NCBI GenBank assembly: GCA_049589355.1
Contig: JBAWAP010000384.1
Coordinates: forward strand, 1 to 64,000
Source: JBAWAP01 sp049589355
Lineage (GTDB): Bacteria; Chloroflexota; Anaerolineae; VGOG01
Reading direction: 5' to 3'
DNA length: 64,000 nt
The notes under the pieces are model-generated. The model ran no database searches. It was given only the letters and a program-made list of their open reading frames with translations, and was not told where the DNA came from. Shown here piece by piece: positions 16,428 to 24,992 of the stretch. The position numbers were made by a program, and so were the translations under genes. Position 1 is the first letter of the stretch. Every line of letters starts with the position of its first letter.

Positions 16428-16865
16428 TCACTGGTAATCCCCAAGCCAGTGGATTCTGGAGAAGTCGTCCCGGACAGTGTTGTACAGCCTCTCATCGGCT
16501 GTCCAGAACTCGCCTTCCATCATCTCGGCCAGGGCCAGGTAGTGAGTATCATAGGCAGCGGGGCGGTCGAAGCGAGCGGCCAGGTCGAAGGCTTTCAAAG
16601 AGATGTTGGATGGGTGGAGTAGGCGCACTCCAAGCATAAGGGCCCCGCGGACGGCCTCTTTGGCCTCCTCCACACTCATTAGGCCCCGCTTCGCTTTTCG
16701 CCAGATGGCCGAGGTGATCTCGAAGCAGAAGAGGTAGGGAGCGACGATTTCTCGATCCTCATTCAGCCATTTTCCCCACAAGGCCAAAGCGAGGGGGCGA
16801 TCTGGTTCCGGGGCCACAAGTTTGACGACAATATTAGCATCAACGCAGACCGGTGATCTCGGCAT
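16428..16865 (-). CDS. PIN-domain toxin (VapC-like)
   Basis: The 145-residue protein is a PIN-domain ribonuclease. The four acidic catalytic residues can be placed as D9 (CVDANIVVKL), E49 (CFEITSAIWR), D106 (AAYDTHYLALA) and D124 (FWTADERLY). Its ATG at 16865 lies inside the end of the antitoxin gene (26-base overlap), the usual arrangement of a type II toxin-antitoxin operon with the antitoxin first. The expected activity is cleavage of tRNA or other RNA when not held by the antitoxin. Confidence 0.85.
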   Translation of the reverse strand: MPRSPVCVDANIVVKLVAPEPDRPLALALWGKWLNEDREIVAPYLFCFEITSAIWRKAKRGLMSVEEAKEAVRGALMLGVRLLHPSNISLKAFDLAARFDRPAAYDTHYLALAEMMEGEFWTADERLYNTVRDDFSRIHWLGDYQ

Positions 16866-17106
16866 CCCGCTCCTCCCGCATCTGGCGGATATCCTCGACG
16901 CAGCTAGGCATCTCGCCGTATTTCCGTTCGAGTTCATCACCCAAGGCTCGTACCCGCTCCAGTGCCTCCAGACTTTGTCTCCTCCGTATCTCCCGCTCTG
17001 TCGCCTCGGCGATCAATCGTGAACGCTCCCCACTGGGGATCAGCCGCTTGATCTCTTCCCAGAGCCCACGAGGGAAAACCAGGGAAACCCGTACTGTATC
17101 GCTCAT
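16840..17106 (-). CDS. Antitoxin of the PIN toxin (VapB-like)
   Basis: The 88-residue protein begins with a short strand (TVRVSLVFPRG) followed by helices (WEEIKRLIPSGERSRLIAEA), the layout of a ribbon-helix-helix DNA-binding domain, and ends in a charged tail that would wrap the toxin. Position, size and overlap with the PIN gene make the antitoxin role likely. AGGAGG lies before the ATG, and an exact consensus promoter is located 35-63 bases upstream, probably autoregulated. Confidence 0.8.
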   Translation of the reverse strand: MSDTVRVSLVFPRGLWEEIKRLIPSGERSRLIAEATEREIRRRQSLEALERVRALGDELERKYGEMPSCVEDIRQMREERDAEITGLR

Positions 17107-17140
17107 ATATACCTCCTGTCAGCACTGATGTTCTATACCC

Positions 17141-17169
17141 ATTATACACCATCATCGTTTCCTTGTCAA
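17141..17169 (-). promoter_or_regulatory. Consensus promoter of the toxin-antitoxin operon
   Basis: On the minus strand TTGACA (17169-17164) and TATAAT (17146-17141) are 17 bases apart. The -35 box lies inside the 3' end of the preceding hydrolase gene. Confidence 0.82.
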
Positions 17170-17814
17170 TTTCTCTGGCCCAATGAAATCAGCCACCGCC
17201 TCAGCCACTTCCTTCTCCCGCCCTATGAGAAAGTGGTCGGTTCCCCTTAGGATGCGCATTTCCTTTGGAGGAGGCAGGCCCTCTACGAAGCGGTGTAGCA
17301 CGTCGGGTGGACATACGGAATCGTCCTCGCCAGCGATGAAGAGCTTGGGCCTGGCATAGCTGCTGAGGAAGCCCTCTTCCGACTGCCATACAGGAAGCCC
17401 AATGGCGACTACGCCGCAAATGCGTGGATCATGCTCGGCATGGTGTAGCCCCACCCAGGCCCCGAAAGAATAGCCGACCAGGTAGAGCTTCCCTTGATCC
17501 ACGCCTTTTGCTCGGAGGAGTAAATCCACCGCCCCGGCCACGTCATCTAGCTCTGCCACTCCATCGCCAAATGCCCCTTCGCTTCGCCCAACGCCGCGAA
17601 AGTTGAAGCGGAAGGCCATGATGTCACACTGCGCCAAGGTTCGAGCGATGCTCACCACCACGGAGACGTCCATGCTGCCACCGTAAAGCGAATGAGGATG
17701 GCAAACTATTGCCGCCGGAAGATCCTTCCCGCCGGGACGGTGAAGGGCACCCTCTAACTGGATGGCTTCCTCCCCTTTGCTGGTGAAGAAAAACCTTGTC
17801 TCCTTGATGGTCAT
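17152..17814 (-). CDS. Alpha/beta hydrolase
   Basis: The protein (220 residues) is a dienelactone-hydrolase-like alpha/beta hydrolase. The nucleophile elbow is GYSFGAW (about 113-119), preceded by HPHSLYGG, which contributes the oxyanion hole. The acid is probably the Asp in AGEDDSVCPP and the histidine lies in GTDHFLIG. Such proteins include intracellular esterases; the substrate is unknown. GGAG precedes the ATG by eight bases. A palindrome (CTCCTGCAGGTT against AACCTACGGGAG) sits just upstream at about 17848-17880. Confidence 0.82.
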   Translation of the reverse strand: MTIKETRFFFTSKGEEAIQLEGALHRPGGKDLPAAIVCHPHSLYGGSMDVSVVVSIARTLAQCDIMAFRFNFRGVGRSEGAFGDGVAELDDVAGAVDLLLRAKGVDQGKLYLVGYSFGAWVGLHHAEHDPRICGVVAIGLPVWQSEEGFLSSYARPKLFIAGEDDSVCPPDVLHRFVEGLPPPKEMRILRGTDHFLIGREKEVAEAVADFIGPEKLTRKR

Positions 17815-17886
17815 GGCCTGATCTCCGTTGTTGTGTACAAAGATAACCTCCTGCAGGTTCTAAAACCTACGGGAGGCTACTCCGTC

Positions 17887-18234
17887 TCAGAGGCCCTGCC
17901 TGATCGCATCCAGGGTAGCCCTGGCGGCAGGTACGAAGCCGAAGAAGCGCTCGATCTTCTCGCAGCCGTAGTCGTCGCAGTAAGCGCAGTTGAGGACACC
18001 TCGCTCCATGCCGCAGGCGCGGATGTCGCACTCATACCAGTGGCCGCACTTGCGTTCTCCTTCGGTCACGCACCCGTCGCAGATGACCGATTCGACGGTG
18101 ATGTCGGGCGCGTTGAACTCCTCGCGCCATTGCGCGGCCACTCGCTCCAGTGCGGCGTGGTCGTCTGCCTGGGTGGCGATGTAGGCCGGGCAGTCGCTGC
18201 ATACCAGTCCACAGTAAGCGATGATCTTGTCCAT
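17887..18234 (-). CDS. DUF3795 cysteine-rich protein (4 of 7)
   Basis: This compact 115-residue DUF3795 protein contains AYCGLVCSDCPAY at the N-terminus, ICDGC and the cluster CAYCDDYGC near residue 90. It is a tandem duplicate of the next gene upstream: the two share most positions, including an identical RACGMERGV stretch. GGGAGG precedes the ATG. A 27-base gap separates the two copies, so they are probably co-transcribed. Confidence 0.83.
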   Translation of the reverse strand: MDKIIAYCGLVCSDCPAYIATQADDHAALERVAAQWREEFNAPDITVESVICDGCVTEGERKCGHWYECDIRACGMERGVLNCAYCDDYGCEKIERFFGFVPAARATLDAIRQGL

Positions 18235-18261
18235 TAGATTTCCTCCCTTTTTTAGTTATTT

Positions 18262-18615
18262 TCACGCCGCTAGGCTGGCGCGGATACCATCCAAGGTGGC
18301 GCGGGCGTGGGGCGCCATGCCAAAGAAGCCCTCCAGCTTTTCGCAGGCGTAGTCGTCGCAGTAGGCACAATTGACGACGCCCCGCTCCATGCCACAAGCG
18401 CGAACCTGGCACTCAAAGCAATAGCCACACAATCGCTCGCTATCCGACAGGCAACCGTCGCACATGGCGGATTCGATGGTGATGTCAGGATTATTGAATT
18501 GTTCCCTCGCTCGTGCGGCCATTCGTTCTAGTGCAGCCAGGTCATTCGTCTGGGTAGCAATGTATGCCTCGCAGTCGGTGCACACCAAACCACAATAGGC
18601 GATCATTTTGTCCAA
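18262..18615 (-). CDS. DUF3795 cysteine-rich protein (5 of 7)
   Basis: The 117-residue protein closely resembles the preceding DUF3795 copy. It has AYCGLVCTDCEAY, MCDGC, YCFEC and CAYCDDYAC. The start is a TTG (TTG GAC AAA ATG) with GGAGGAAATC upstream; the paralogue has ATG at the same place. Recent tandem duplication is the simplest explanation for the pair. Confidence 0.82.
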   Translation of the reverse strand: MDKMIAYCGLVCTDCEAYIATQTNDLAALERMAARAREQFNNPDITIESAMCDGCLSDSERLCGYCFECQVRACGMERGVVNCAYCDDYACEKLEGFFGMAPHARATLDGIRASLAA

Positions 18616-18647
18616 CAGATTTCCTCCTCTCTTTACTCGTTATGCGG

Positions 18648-18764
18648 TCATTGGTGGGCTTGCAAGTATTGTTCGAATTCCTTCATACAGACGAGGCAGC
18701 GGTCGAGGGCATTTTCGGACCGCCCACCCCTTTTCAGGAACTTGCGAAACCCTTGCGCATCCAT
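18648..18764 (-). CDS. Small 38-residue protein
   Basis: A short gene starts with ATG GAT GCG at 18764 and has a strong GGAGGT site eight bases upstream. The product is 38 residues: an N-terminal FRKFLKRGGRSENALDR helix pair, then CLVCMKEFEQYLQAH. The look is that of the SAM-like helical domain found at the N-terminus of tyrosine recombinases, but it is too short for a firm call. It may belong to the DUF3795 transcript that begins 33 bases downstream. The function is unknown. Confidence 0.55.
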   Translation of the reverse strand: MDAQGFRKFLKRGGRSENALDRCLVCMKEFEQYLQAHQ

Positions 18765-18800
18765 GTAGTACCTCCTTCCAATGAAACACCCCCGATTGAT

Positions 18801-19844
18801 TCAAGCGTTTCTGGCTCTCATCCACTTGCGGAGCTGGGTCTTGGCCCAGCGATAGTGGCTGCTGGTGTTGGCGGCGGCCATGGTCCACAATGGGTTGCCG
18901 GCCCGCCATTCGAAGCGGTCTGGATCGATCAGGTCTTCTTCCGGCATGGCCTCTATCGTTTTCAGGACCTGCTGGTACGAGGCATGAAACTCGGCCAGTA
19001 CATCGTCCAGGGGGCGATGGCGGTGTTTCTCAAAGGTCCGCTGGTTTAGAATGTCCAGGTCCCGCCAGGTGAGCCCAGGTTCTGGCGTTTCGGGAGTTAG
19101 GCCGCGCAGCCCTTCGTCGTACCAGCGCAGGAAGCGTTGCTCCCAGTCTACGAGATGGGCCAACAGGTCCTTGACCGACCACTCGCTCACGACGCCGGGC
19201 TGGATCATCTCATCTTCGTTTAATTCAGCCAAGTTCTTTTCCAACCGTCGCCGTTCGGCGCGGATTCTCTCCAGGATTATGTCCTTGTTCAACTGTTTGC
19301 CAGTGTGCTTTGTCTTCCAGCGGCGGATCTGCCTCTTCGCCCAGTCGTAGCAGTGGAAAGTATTGGCGGTGATGTAGTCAGCCAACGTCAGGTCTTCCGT
19401 CCAGGCAAAGCGACCAGGGGCAAACAGATCGGCTTCAGGGATTGTCTGTACGGTCGCCAGTACTTGCTGGAATGAAGTCATAAACTCGGCTAAAATGTCC
19501 TCCAGAGAGTGGCTACGATACTTCTCGATCTCGAGAACCAGGGCCTCAAAGCCATCTCGACTGACTTTGACGACAGGTGCTTCAGGGACATCACCCCGTG
19601 GACCAGCCCCGTACCAGTTCAGAAAACGTTGCTCCTGCGCTATGAGATGAGCCAACAGTTCTTTGACCGACCATTCGCCTACGACACCTGGCTCCAACAT
19701 CTCTTCTCTACCGAACTTGGGTCTGTTGCTGGCAACAAACGCCCCGTTGCTTCCTCGTTCGAAGTAGAAGAGGTATCTTTCCAATTGTCTATGCTTGACG
19801 CGGATTTGCTCAAGGAGTTCGTCCTTGCTCACCTTTTCTGCCAT
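18801..19844 (-). CDS. Tandem-repeat ClbS/DfsB (DUF1706) protein
   Basis: The 347-residue protein has two copies of a four-helix-bundle domain (about 1-175 and 180-347). Each copy has the sequence GVVGEWSVKELLAHLIAQEQRFL or a close variant, HSLEDILAEF / RPLDDVLAEF, and a conserved HCYDWAKRQIRRW / HYRWAKTQLRKW ending. ClbS, the reference member, is a cyclopropane hydrolase that protects DNA from colibactin. Whether this protein detoxifies anything is unknown. Duplication within one chain is unusual for the family, where single domains of about 170 residues are the rule. Confidence 0.8.
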   Translation of the reverse strand: MAEKVSKDELLEQIRVKHRQLERYLFYFERGSNGAFVASNRPKFGREEMLEPGVVGEWSVKELLAHLIAQEQRFLNWYGAGPRGDVPEAPVVKVSRDGFEALVLEIEKYRSHSLEDILAEFMTSFQQVLATVQTIPEADLFAPGRFAWTEDLTLADYITANTFHCYDWAKRQIRRWKTKHTGKQLNKDIILERIRAERRRLEKNLAELNEDEMIQPGVVSEWSVKDLLAHLVDWEQRFLRWYDEGLRGLTPETPEPGLTWRDLDILNQRTFEKHRHRPLDDVLAEFHASYQQVLKTIEAMPEEDLIDPDRFEWRAGNPLWTMAAANTSSHYRWAKTQLRKWMRARNA

Positions 19845-19859
19845 CTGAATTTCCCCACG

Positions 19860-20660
19860 TCAAAACTCATGTGCATCAGATACGAATCTACCACCATCAA
19901 CAGTGATACACTGGCCGTTGATGTACGACGAGTCGTCGCTGGCCAGGAACAGCGCCACGCTGGCGATCTCTTCGACGGTGCAAACCCGTTTCAGGGGATA
20001 ACCCTTTGCGATCCGGCCCAGCCACGCCTCGACTTCCTCCGGGCTGCGATCACCCTCTGAGTTGGCGATCCGCACAAAGCCGGGGCAGATGGCGTTGGCG
20101 CGGATGTGGGGCGCAAAATCTATGGCCAGGGTCCTCGTCAGGGCGTTGATGGCCGCCTTGGTCACGGGATAGACGCTGAAGTTCTTCATCACCTTAAACG
20201 CCGCGCCCGACGAGATGTTAACGATGGTCCCTCCGCCGCTCTCCAGGATCAGGGGGATGGCGTATTTCGCAAACCTGAAGTAGCCATTCAGATTCACGTC
20301 AATAATGTGATTCCAGTTTTCTTCCAAGATCTCCACAACGTTTCTGAAAATGTCGCCTTCATAGGATGCGGCGCAGTTTACGAGGCAGTGCAACGCCCCG
20401 AACTCCTGCCGCGTGATTTCGACGGCTCGCTTGACCTCATCCGTTTTCGAGACATTGGCTCTGACGAACAGGGCCGTGCCTCCGTCCTCCCGGATCCGGT
20501 CGGCTGTTCTCTGGCCCATTTCCTCCAGGATGTCCACGACGACGACCTTGGCACCTTCGGAGGCAAGCTTGAAAGCGATGGCGCTGCCGATGGAGGGGCC
20601 GCCATATTTGTAGCCCAGGGCGGCCCCAGTAACCAGGGCCAATTTGTCTTGCATCTTCAC
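19860..20660 (-). CDS. Short-chain dehydrogenase/reductase
   Basis: This classical SDR (266 residues) has the nucleotide motif TGAALGYKYGGPSIG near residue 11 (longer than the usual TGxxxGxG, recalling enoyl-reductase-like SDRs), VVVDI, NCAASY, the catalytic Ser in NISSGAAF and YPVTK. A C-terminal INGQCITVDGG is typical. The start is GTG 20660 or ATG 20654, with GGAGGAG upstream. It lies between ClbS-like and glycosylase genes; no substrate can be assigned. Confidence 0.87.
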   Translation of the reverse strand: MKMQDKLALVTGAALGYKYGGPSIGSAIAFKLASEGAKVVVVDILEEMGQRTADRIREDGGTALFVRANVSKTDEVKRAVEITRQEFGALHCLVNCAASYEGDIFRNVVEILEENWNHIIDVNLNGYFRFAKYAIPLILESGGGTIVNISSGAAFKVMKNFSVYPVTKAAINALTRTLAIDFAPHIRANAICPGFVRIANSEGDRSPEEVEAWLGRIAKGYPLKRVCTVEEIASVALFLASDDSSYINGQCITVDGGRFVSDAHEF

Positions 20661-20687
20661 CGTTGATCTCCTCCTCTGTCCTGTGCC

Positions 20688-21665
20688 TCACAGACGAATC
20701 AGCTCTTCCAACCAGGGAACCGGCTCGTGCTTGCGTCGCCAAAACAGGTCCTCGAAGAGGTAGTGGGCGGCGAGCATCTTCCACTGGCCCCAGCGCCGGT
20801 CCACTTTGGCCAGGATCTGCTCGGCAGGTACAAGCTCTTGGTCAAACAGCAGCCGGGAGTAGATCTTTTGCTCCCACGGAGAGACGTGGTCAAACGCATC
20901 GTAACGATGGAAATTCCCGGACATCAGATACCACACTGTCGCCGGTCCGACGCCATAGAGCTTGAGCAGCGCTCGCTTCAACTCCTCGTTGGGTAGCTGG
21001 CGCAGAGCGTGGGCATCTATCTCGCCGTGAGCAAACTGGCTCGACATCCGCTTGAGCGATTTGGCCCGGTAGCCCACCTTGAGGGCGCGCAGGTCTTCCT
21101 CCGGCGCCGCATCCAGCACCTGCGGCGGCCAGAAGCCGTAGAGGACCTGGCCGTCGAAATGTAACCGGGTGCCATAGGCCCGAAAGAGGTTGTCCAGCAT
21201 CTGCACCGAGCGGCGGACAGTGGCGTTCTGCAGCACGATGTAAACGATCATGCTCTCGTAGAGGGGGCCAGTCACGTCGCGCATCCCCCGCCAGCGATGC
21301 AGGACCGGTTTCATCAATTCGTCGCGCTCAAGGGTGGCATTGAAGAGGGCAAGGTCAAGGTACAGATCAAAATTGTAGGCCACCTCGTCGCAGACAGCCT
21401 CGACATCCCCGGACGTCAGGGGGCGGTCGGCAAAGATCGTCAAACGCAATAGCGGCTCGTCAACTGTGCCAACATTCTGAAGCTTGAGGCCGAAGAGATC
21501 GCTTCCCATGCGTTGAGTGACCCACAAGGTGCCCGGTTCCCAGAGTACGTCGCCACTTGGAAAGTGACTGGGCTTGTGCACCGTGCCGTCAAAGTGGAAT
21601 GGTGGCGTTGGCCGTATCTCTGTTTCGTGTGACACAGCCAGAGTCATTTGGGGTGCAGTGTCCAT
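20688..21665 (-). CDS. HhH-GPD DNA glycosylase, AlkA/OGG-like
   Basis: The protein (325 residues) has an N-terminal beta-rich domain (about 1-105) and a C-terminal helical glycosylase domain. The helix-hairpin-helix is visible as LKLYGVGPATVWYLM (about 238-252), and the following YDAFDHVSPWEQKIYS carries the expected catalytic aspartate. Such enzymes remove alkylated or oxidised bases. Substrate range cannot be told; the N-terminal domain resembles that of OGG1/AlkA type proteins. GGAGG precedes the ATG. It neighbours ClbS/DinB and UDG-like genes, which suggests a role in DNA damage. Confidence 0.78.
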   Translation of the reverse strand: MDTAPQMTLAVSHETEIRPTPPFHFDGTVHKPSHFPSGDVLWEPGTLWVTQRMGSDLFGLKLQNVGTVDEPLLRLTIFADRPLTSGDVEAVCDEVAYNFDLYLDLALFNATLERDELMKPVLHRWRGMRDVTGPLYESMIVYIVLQNATVRRSVQMLDNLFRAYGTRLHFDGQVLYGFWPPQVLDAAPEEDLRALKVGYRAKSLKRMSSQFAHGEIDAHALRQLPNEELKRALLKLYGVGPATVWYLMSGNFHRYDAFDHVSPWEQKIYSRLLFDQELVPAEQILAKVDRRWGQWKMLAAHYLFEDLFWRRKHEPVPWLEELIRL

Positions 21666-21694
21666 TCAACGATCCTCCGAGAGGGTAGTGGCGG

Positions 21695-22192
21695 CTAGTT
21701 GTCTCTACTTCGGAACTCTTCAATCTGCCTGTGGTGGGTTTTCTCATCCTTGATCTCCGCTTGCAGGAGGCGCGCGATGGTGACTTTGTAGCCCTTGTAG
21801 CGGATTCCTCGGTCTTTGCCGAACTCTTCGGCCGGAATCGTCTCCAGACAGCCTATGAGCTTTCGGAGGGAGTCCTCCACAGACGAAAGAAGGTCCGCAA
21901 AGTCATCCCTCTTGTACTCTGCGACCAGGCGCGCGTTGTAGGTCTTCCAATCACGGTCCTCGTAGGAGTAAAAGGCGGGCAGTTCGCCAGCGAGGATTGC
22001 TCTCGCAGCTTCCATGTTGGTGAAATCCCATCCTACCAGGTGGGCCAGCAGATCTTTGACGGACCAAACGCCAAGAAAGGCCTCATCTTGTTGGACCGGG
22101 GGCAGGGCAGACGCGGCGTCGAGGATCTTCCGCCGTGTTTCTGTCAGTTCCGAGATAATCTCGTCCTTCTTTGCTTGGGCTTTGGCACTCAC
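21695..22192 (-). CDS. DinB/ClbS-like four-helix protein
   Basis: The 165-residue protein is a single-domain relative of the duplicated protein at 18801-19844. It has GVWSVKDLLAHLVGWDF (about 41-57), a variant of the ClbS motif, and a C-terminal KDEKTHHRQIEEF segment. DinB-fold proteins often bind a metal with three histidines; here only the H51 and the HH pair near residue 154 are candidates. The start is GTG 22192 with GGAG seven bases upstream. The substrate is unknown. Confidence 0.72.
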   Translation of the reverse strand: MSAKAQAKKDEIISELTETRRKILDAASALPPVQQDEAFLGVWSVKDLLAHLVGWDFTNMEAARAILAGELPAFYSYEDRDWKTYNARLVAEYKRDDFADLLSSVEDSLRKLIGCLETIPAEEFGKDRGIRYKGYKVTIARLLQAEIKDEKTHHRQIEEFRSRDN

Positions 22193-22274
22193 TGTCCATC
22201 TCCTAGATTCATTTCACAGTATCGTTGGGTCACGGCTTTTTCGTGAGCGCTCTCGAACTATCGAGGACTGCCAA

Positions 22275-22883
22275 TCACTTTACGAGGCTCAACGCCGCAG
22301 CGATGTCTTCCGCGATCATCCTTCTCTTGCTCTTCTCGATAAAGAAGCTGGGACCTGCCTGCAGGTAGGATGGGAACGCCCTCTTCTCTTGGAAGAAATA
22401 TTCCTGCCCTCGGATCTTGTACGTGGACCCGGCGGGAATCACCCTCTCCTCACCGGCCCTCTTCGCGATGTAGTTAATGGCCTTGATGGCAACGTCGCCC
22501 ATGAGCATCAGCACCTGCACATCTGGAAACAGGGCCAGTTCTTTCTCCAGCAGGAATGAACATTCCCTGATGGTGCTCGCCTCGATTCCGTATCCGGTCT
22601 TCCCGCATTTTACGGCAGTGGTGAGGTACACACCGAGATCGAGGATATCCTGTATAGACGAGACATCCACACCAGCATCGTTGAATGCTTGAACGGTCGT
22701 CTGCTGAAACAAGGCCTCCCCTTCCGCATAGTAGTAGTCGCCAGAGTTCGCGGGTGCAGCTTCCGAGATCATCACGATGGAAATGTCCTCTGGCTTCACA
22801 TTCACGTCCGGAATGATGTAGCACTCGTGCCTCACATCAGCACACGGAAAGTCTTTACATTCCACACACTTGCTCACTTGCAT
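22275..22883 (-). CDS. Uracil-DNA glycosylase superfamily protein
   Basis: The protein (202 residues) has the UDG fold. An N-terminal cysteine cluster (CVECKDFPC, then a fourth Cys in HECY) could hold an iron-sulphur cluster as in family 4/5 UDGs, though the spacing differs. The usual GEAPG motif A is replaced by VMISEAAPANSGDYYY, and the second motif reads LMLMGDVAIKAI. These changes make true uracil excision uncertain. GGAGGTGG precedes the ATG at 22883. It overlaps no other gene and is followed by the DinB-like gene. Confidence 0.65.
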   Translation of the reverse strand: MQVSKCVECKDFPCADVRHECYIIPDVNVKPEDISIVMISEAAPANSGDYYYAEGEALFQQTTVQAFNDAGVDVSSIQDILDLGVYLTTAVKCGKTGYGIEASTIRECSFLLEKELALFPDVQVLMLMGDVAIKAINYIAKRAGEERVIPAGSTYKIRGQEYFFQEKRAFPSYLQAGPSFFIEKSKRRMIAEDIAAALSLVK

Positions 22884-22935
22884 TTTGCCACCTCCTGCCA
22901 AATCTAACCCAGGACCTTCCCCTGGACTCTGGCGT

Positions 22936-23568
22936 CTAGGCCCCTTTCTCAACCGGATGTCTCAAGATCGTCCTTAGCCTCTCCGGCTTGGCCCGCCGAG
23001 GATCGCCCAAATAGATCTCATGATGTTTGCCACGAAGCCGATAGCCATTCTCCCGAGCAAAGGTCATCATTTTCTCAATGGCTCGTGGCTCTTCAGCGTA
23101 CGGTCCAAGGTGCATGATTTGCATACAAAGCCCTTCGTGGAAACCCTCAAATCGGATCTTAGATAAGGCTGGGTTTTCTCTCTTCTCTTTGACTTGTTGC
23201 AGGGCTTCCTGGTACATCTCCTCAGTGATGTGCTCTGGCTGCAGAATCATCATCGTCCATTTCCAATCTTCTTTCTTGTTGAAATCGAACTCACCCGACT
23301 CCGTCCACCACAGCCCTTCCAGTGCCATCACTGTGTAATCAATAGGATTCGTTTCTCGCAGTTTCGACATGAACTTCAACGTGTACGACACGCCGTACAG
23401 CGCACCCATTGCGCCCTGAAACTCCTGAGACGCTTCCGGTGTCTCACCGAGTTGGATCCCGCCGTCAACCATGACGAATTTGAACTTCGGCACGTCCACA
23501 ATCTCCACCTTCTTTGCGGAGGGTGCGTAGAGGTACTTCAATTCCTTCTTTAGATCGATCTTGTTCAT
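22936..23568 (-). CDS. GyrI-like domain protein
   Basis: The 210-residue protein has a GyrI-like (SHS2-type) small-molecule-binding fold. It has the N-terminal VPKFKFVMVDGGIQLGE, a central YTVMALEGLWW, and the C-terminal EIYLGDPRRAKPERLRTILRHPV ending that defines the subgroup (about 175-205). Members either sense ligands or, in some cases, hydrolyse cyclopropane genotoxins. An active-site Glu in ALEGLWW would fit such a role, but this is an inference. AAGGAG precedes the ATG. Confidence 0.78.
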   Translation of the reverse strand: MNKIDLKKELKYLYAPSAKKVEIVDVPKFKFVMVDGGIQLGETPEASQEFQGAMGALYGVSYTLKFMSKLRETNPIDYTVMALEGLWWTESGEFDFNKKEDWKWTMMILQPEHITEEMYQEALQQVKEKRENPALSKIRFEGFHEGLCMQIMHLGPYAEEPRAIEKMMTFARENGYRLRGKHHEIYLGDPRRAKPERLRTILRHPVEKGA

Positions 23569-23636
23569 CGTACAACTCCTTTCACTTTGATGGGTCGTTC
23601 TTTGTCAAGCTTCAGGTCTGAGCGCGAGGCAAGCCG

Positions 23637-24752
23637 CTATCCGAACAGATCAACCGCCTGCTTCATTTTCAAGATCACATCCACACCAAAGGGACAGCGC
23701 TCCACACAGGCCCCACATTCGGTGCAGGCAGAAGCCCTCACCGGAAGTGCGTCATAAGCCATCTGCAGACTCTTGGTAACGCCCCATTGTGCGGCGTCAA
23801 CCAGGCGATGGATCTGGGCAATGTCAATGACAGCCAGACAAGGCAGGCAATGGTTGCAGTACACACATTCCCCTTCTTCGTATCTTCCAAAGCTCGTAAC
23901 GAGACTGCTGAAATCTCGCTCCGCTTCGGTCGCCTCCAGCGTGTGAAGCGCTGTGGCCAGTTCGGCATTGCTCTTGACGCCGGGGACCGTCGTGCAGACC
24001 CCCACCTGTGCCAGCACATAGCTGAGGCATTGCACCGGGGAGATCTCGGAGGTGATCCTGGCCTGGTAGCTTTCGCCGCCCGTCTGATACTTCGGCACTC
24101 GGAATATGCCCCTCTGCGCTAACAGCTTCCCGCCGCCGAACGGTTTCATCGCGACCAAGCCTACCCCATGCGTTGCACAGAGATTCTGCAGTTCCTTTCT
24201 GCCGGGCATCGCGTTCCCGAGCAGGTTGATCGGAAACATCACCACGTCTATTTGCCCGCTCTCTACTGCCTTCCTTGCCACTTCGACGTAGTGCGCGCTG
24301 ATCCCGAGGAACCGGGCCTTGCCCTCCTCTCGGAGACGGCAGGTCAGGTCCATCACCCCGCCGAGCTTGGTCACGGCATCAAAGTCCTTGACGGAATTGA
24401 AGTTGTGCAGGAACAGGATGTCTACATACTCCGTGCCGAGGCTTGAGAGAAGGTCGAGGAAAAACCTTTCACACGTTTTTGCGCTTCGTGTTTTGCAGTA
24501 CTGCCCATTCTTTTCCGTGGAGCCCAGATGTCCGGTCAGGATGACACGGTTCCTGTGCCCCTCGAACGCCACACGCAGGTTATCCAGGTATTCGTGGAAG
24601 GAAAAAACGAGGTCAAAGTAATTGACCCCGCGCTCGATGGCCTCGTGGATGACCGAGACCACCGTCTCGCGGGGCTGGCCATTCAGGTGTTCGGTTCCCA
24701 GCCCGATGACGCCGACATCGAGACCTGTTTTGCCTAGTTTGCGAAATTCCAC
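23637..24752 (-). CDS. Aldo/keto reductase with C-terminal ferredoxin motifs
   Basis: The 371-residue protein has an N-terminal aldo/keto reductase barrel (about 1-280) and a C-terminal cysteine region with CVYCNHCLPC and CTECGACVERCP, the pattern of two 4Fe-4S clusters. It belongs to the group often called predicted oxidoreductases of the aldo/keto family with ferredoxin domain. In the barrel, the usual FDTAxxY is replaced by FDLVFSFHEY, so catalysis may differ. The start is GTG 24752 with AAGGAG upstream. A 240-base gap without a gene follows upstream. Confidence 0.83.
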   Translation of the reverse strand: MEFRKLGKTGLDVGVIGLGTEHLNGQPRETVVSVIHEAIERGVNYFDLVFSFHEYLDNLRVAFEGHRNRVILTGHLGSTEKNGQYCKTRSAKTCERFFLDLLSSLGTEYVDILFLHNFNSVKDFDAVTKLGGVMDLTCRLREEGKARFLGISAHYVEVARKAVESGQIDVVMFPINLLGNAMPGRKELQNLCATHGVGLVAMKPFGGGKLLAQRGIFRVPKYQTGGESYQARITSEISPVQCLSYVLAQVGVCTTVPGVKSNAELATALHTLEATEAERDFSSLVTSFGRYEEGECVYCNHCLPCLAVIDIAQIHRLVDAAQWGVTKSLQMAYDALPVRASACTECGACVERCPFGVDVILKMKQAVDLFG

Positions 24753-24992
24753 GTCTATTGCTCCTTAACGTAGCACGTGCGCATGTACGCAGCGAATCGT
24801 CCAAAAGCTTCAAAATTTAACACTTGGTTATCATCAACTGGAGCGTTACTCATGCTAACCTGACCGTTCCTTCAGCCCAGAATTGATGCACGGAAGCTTA
24901 CAGGGGATCATAGGTTGACCATAACGTCCCAATGACCAGCGTTACCGGTGCATTTGAGCAAGGTTTCATCCAGATGTAGGCCGCGAAAAATG

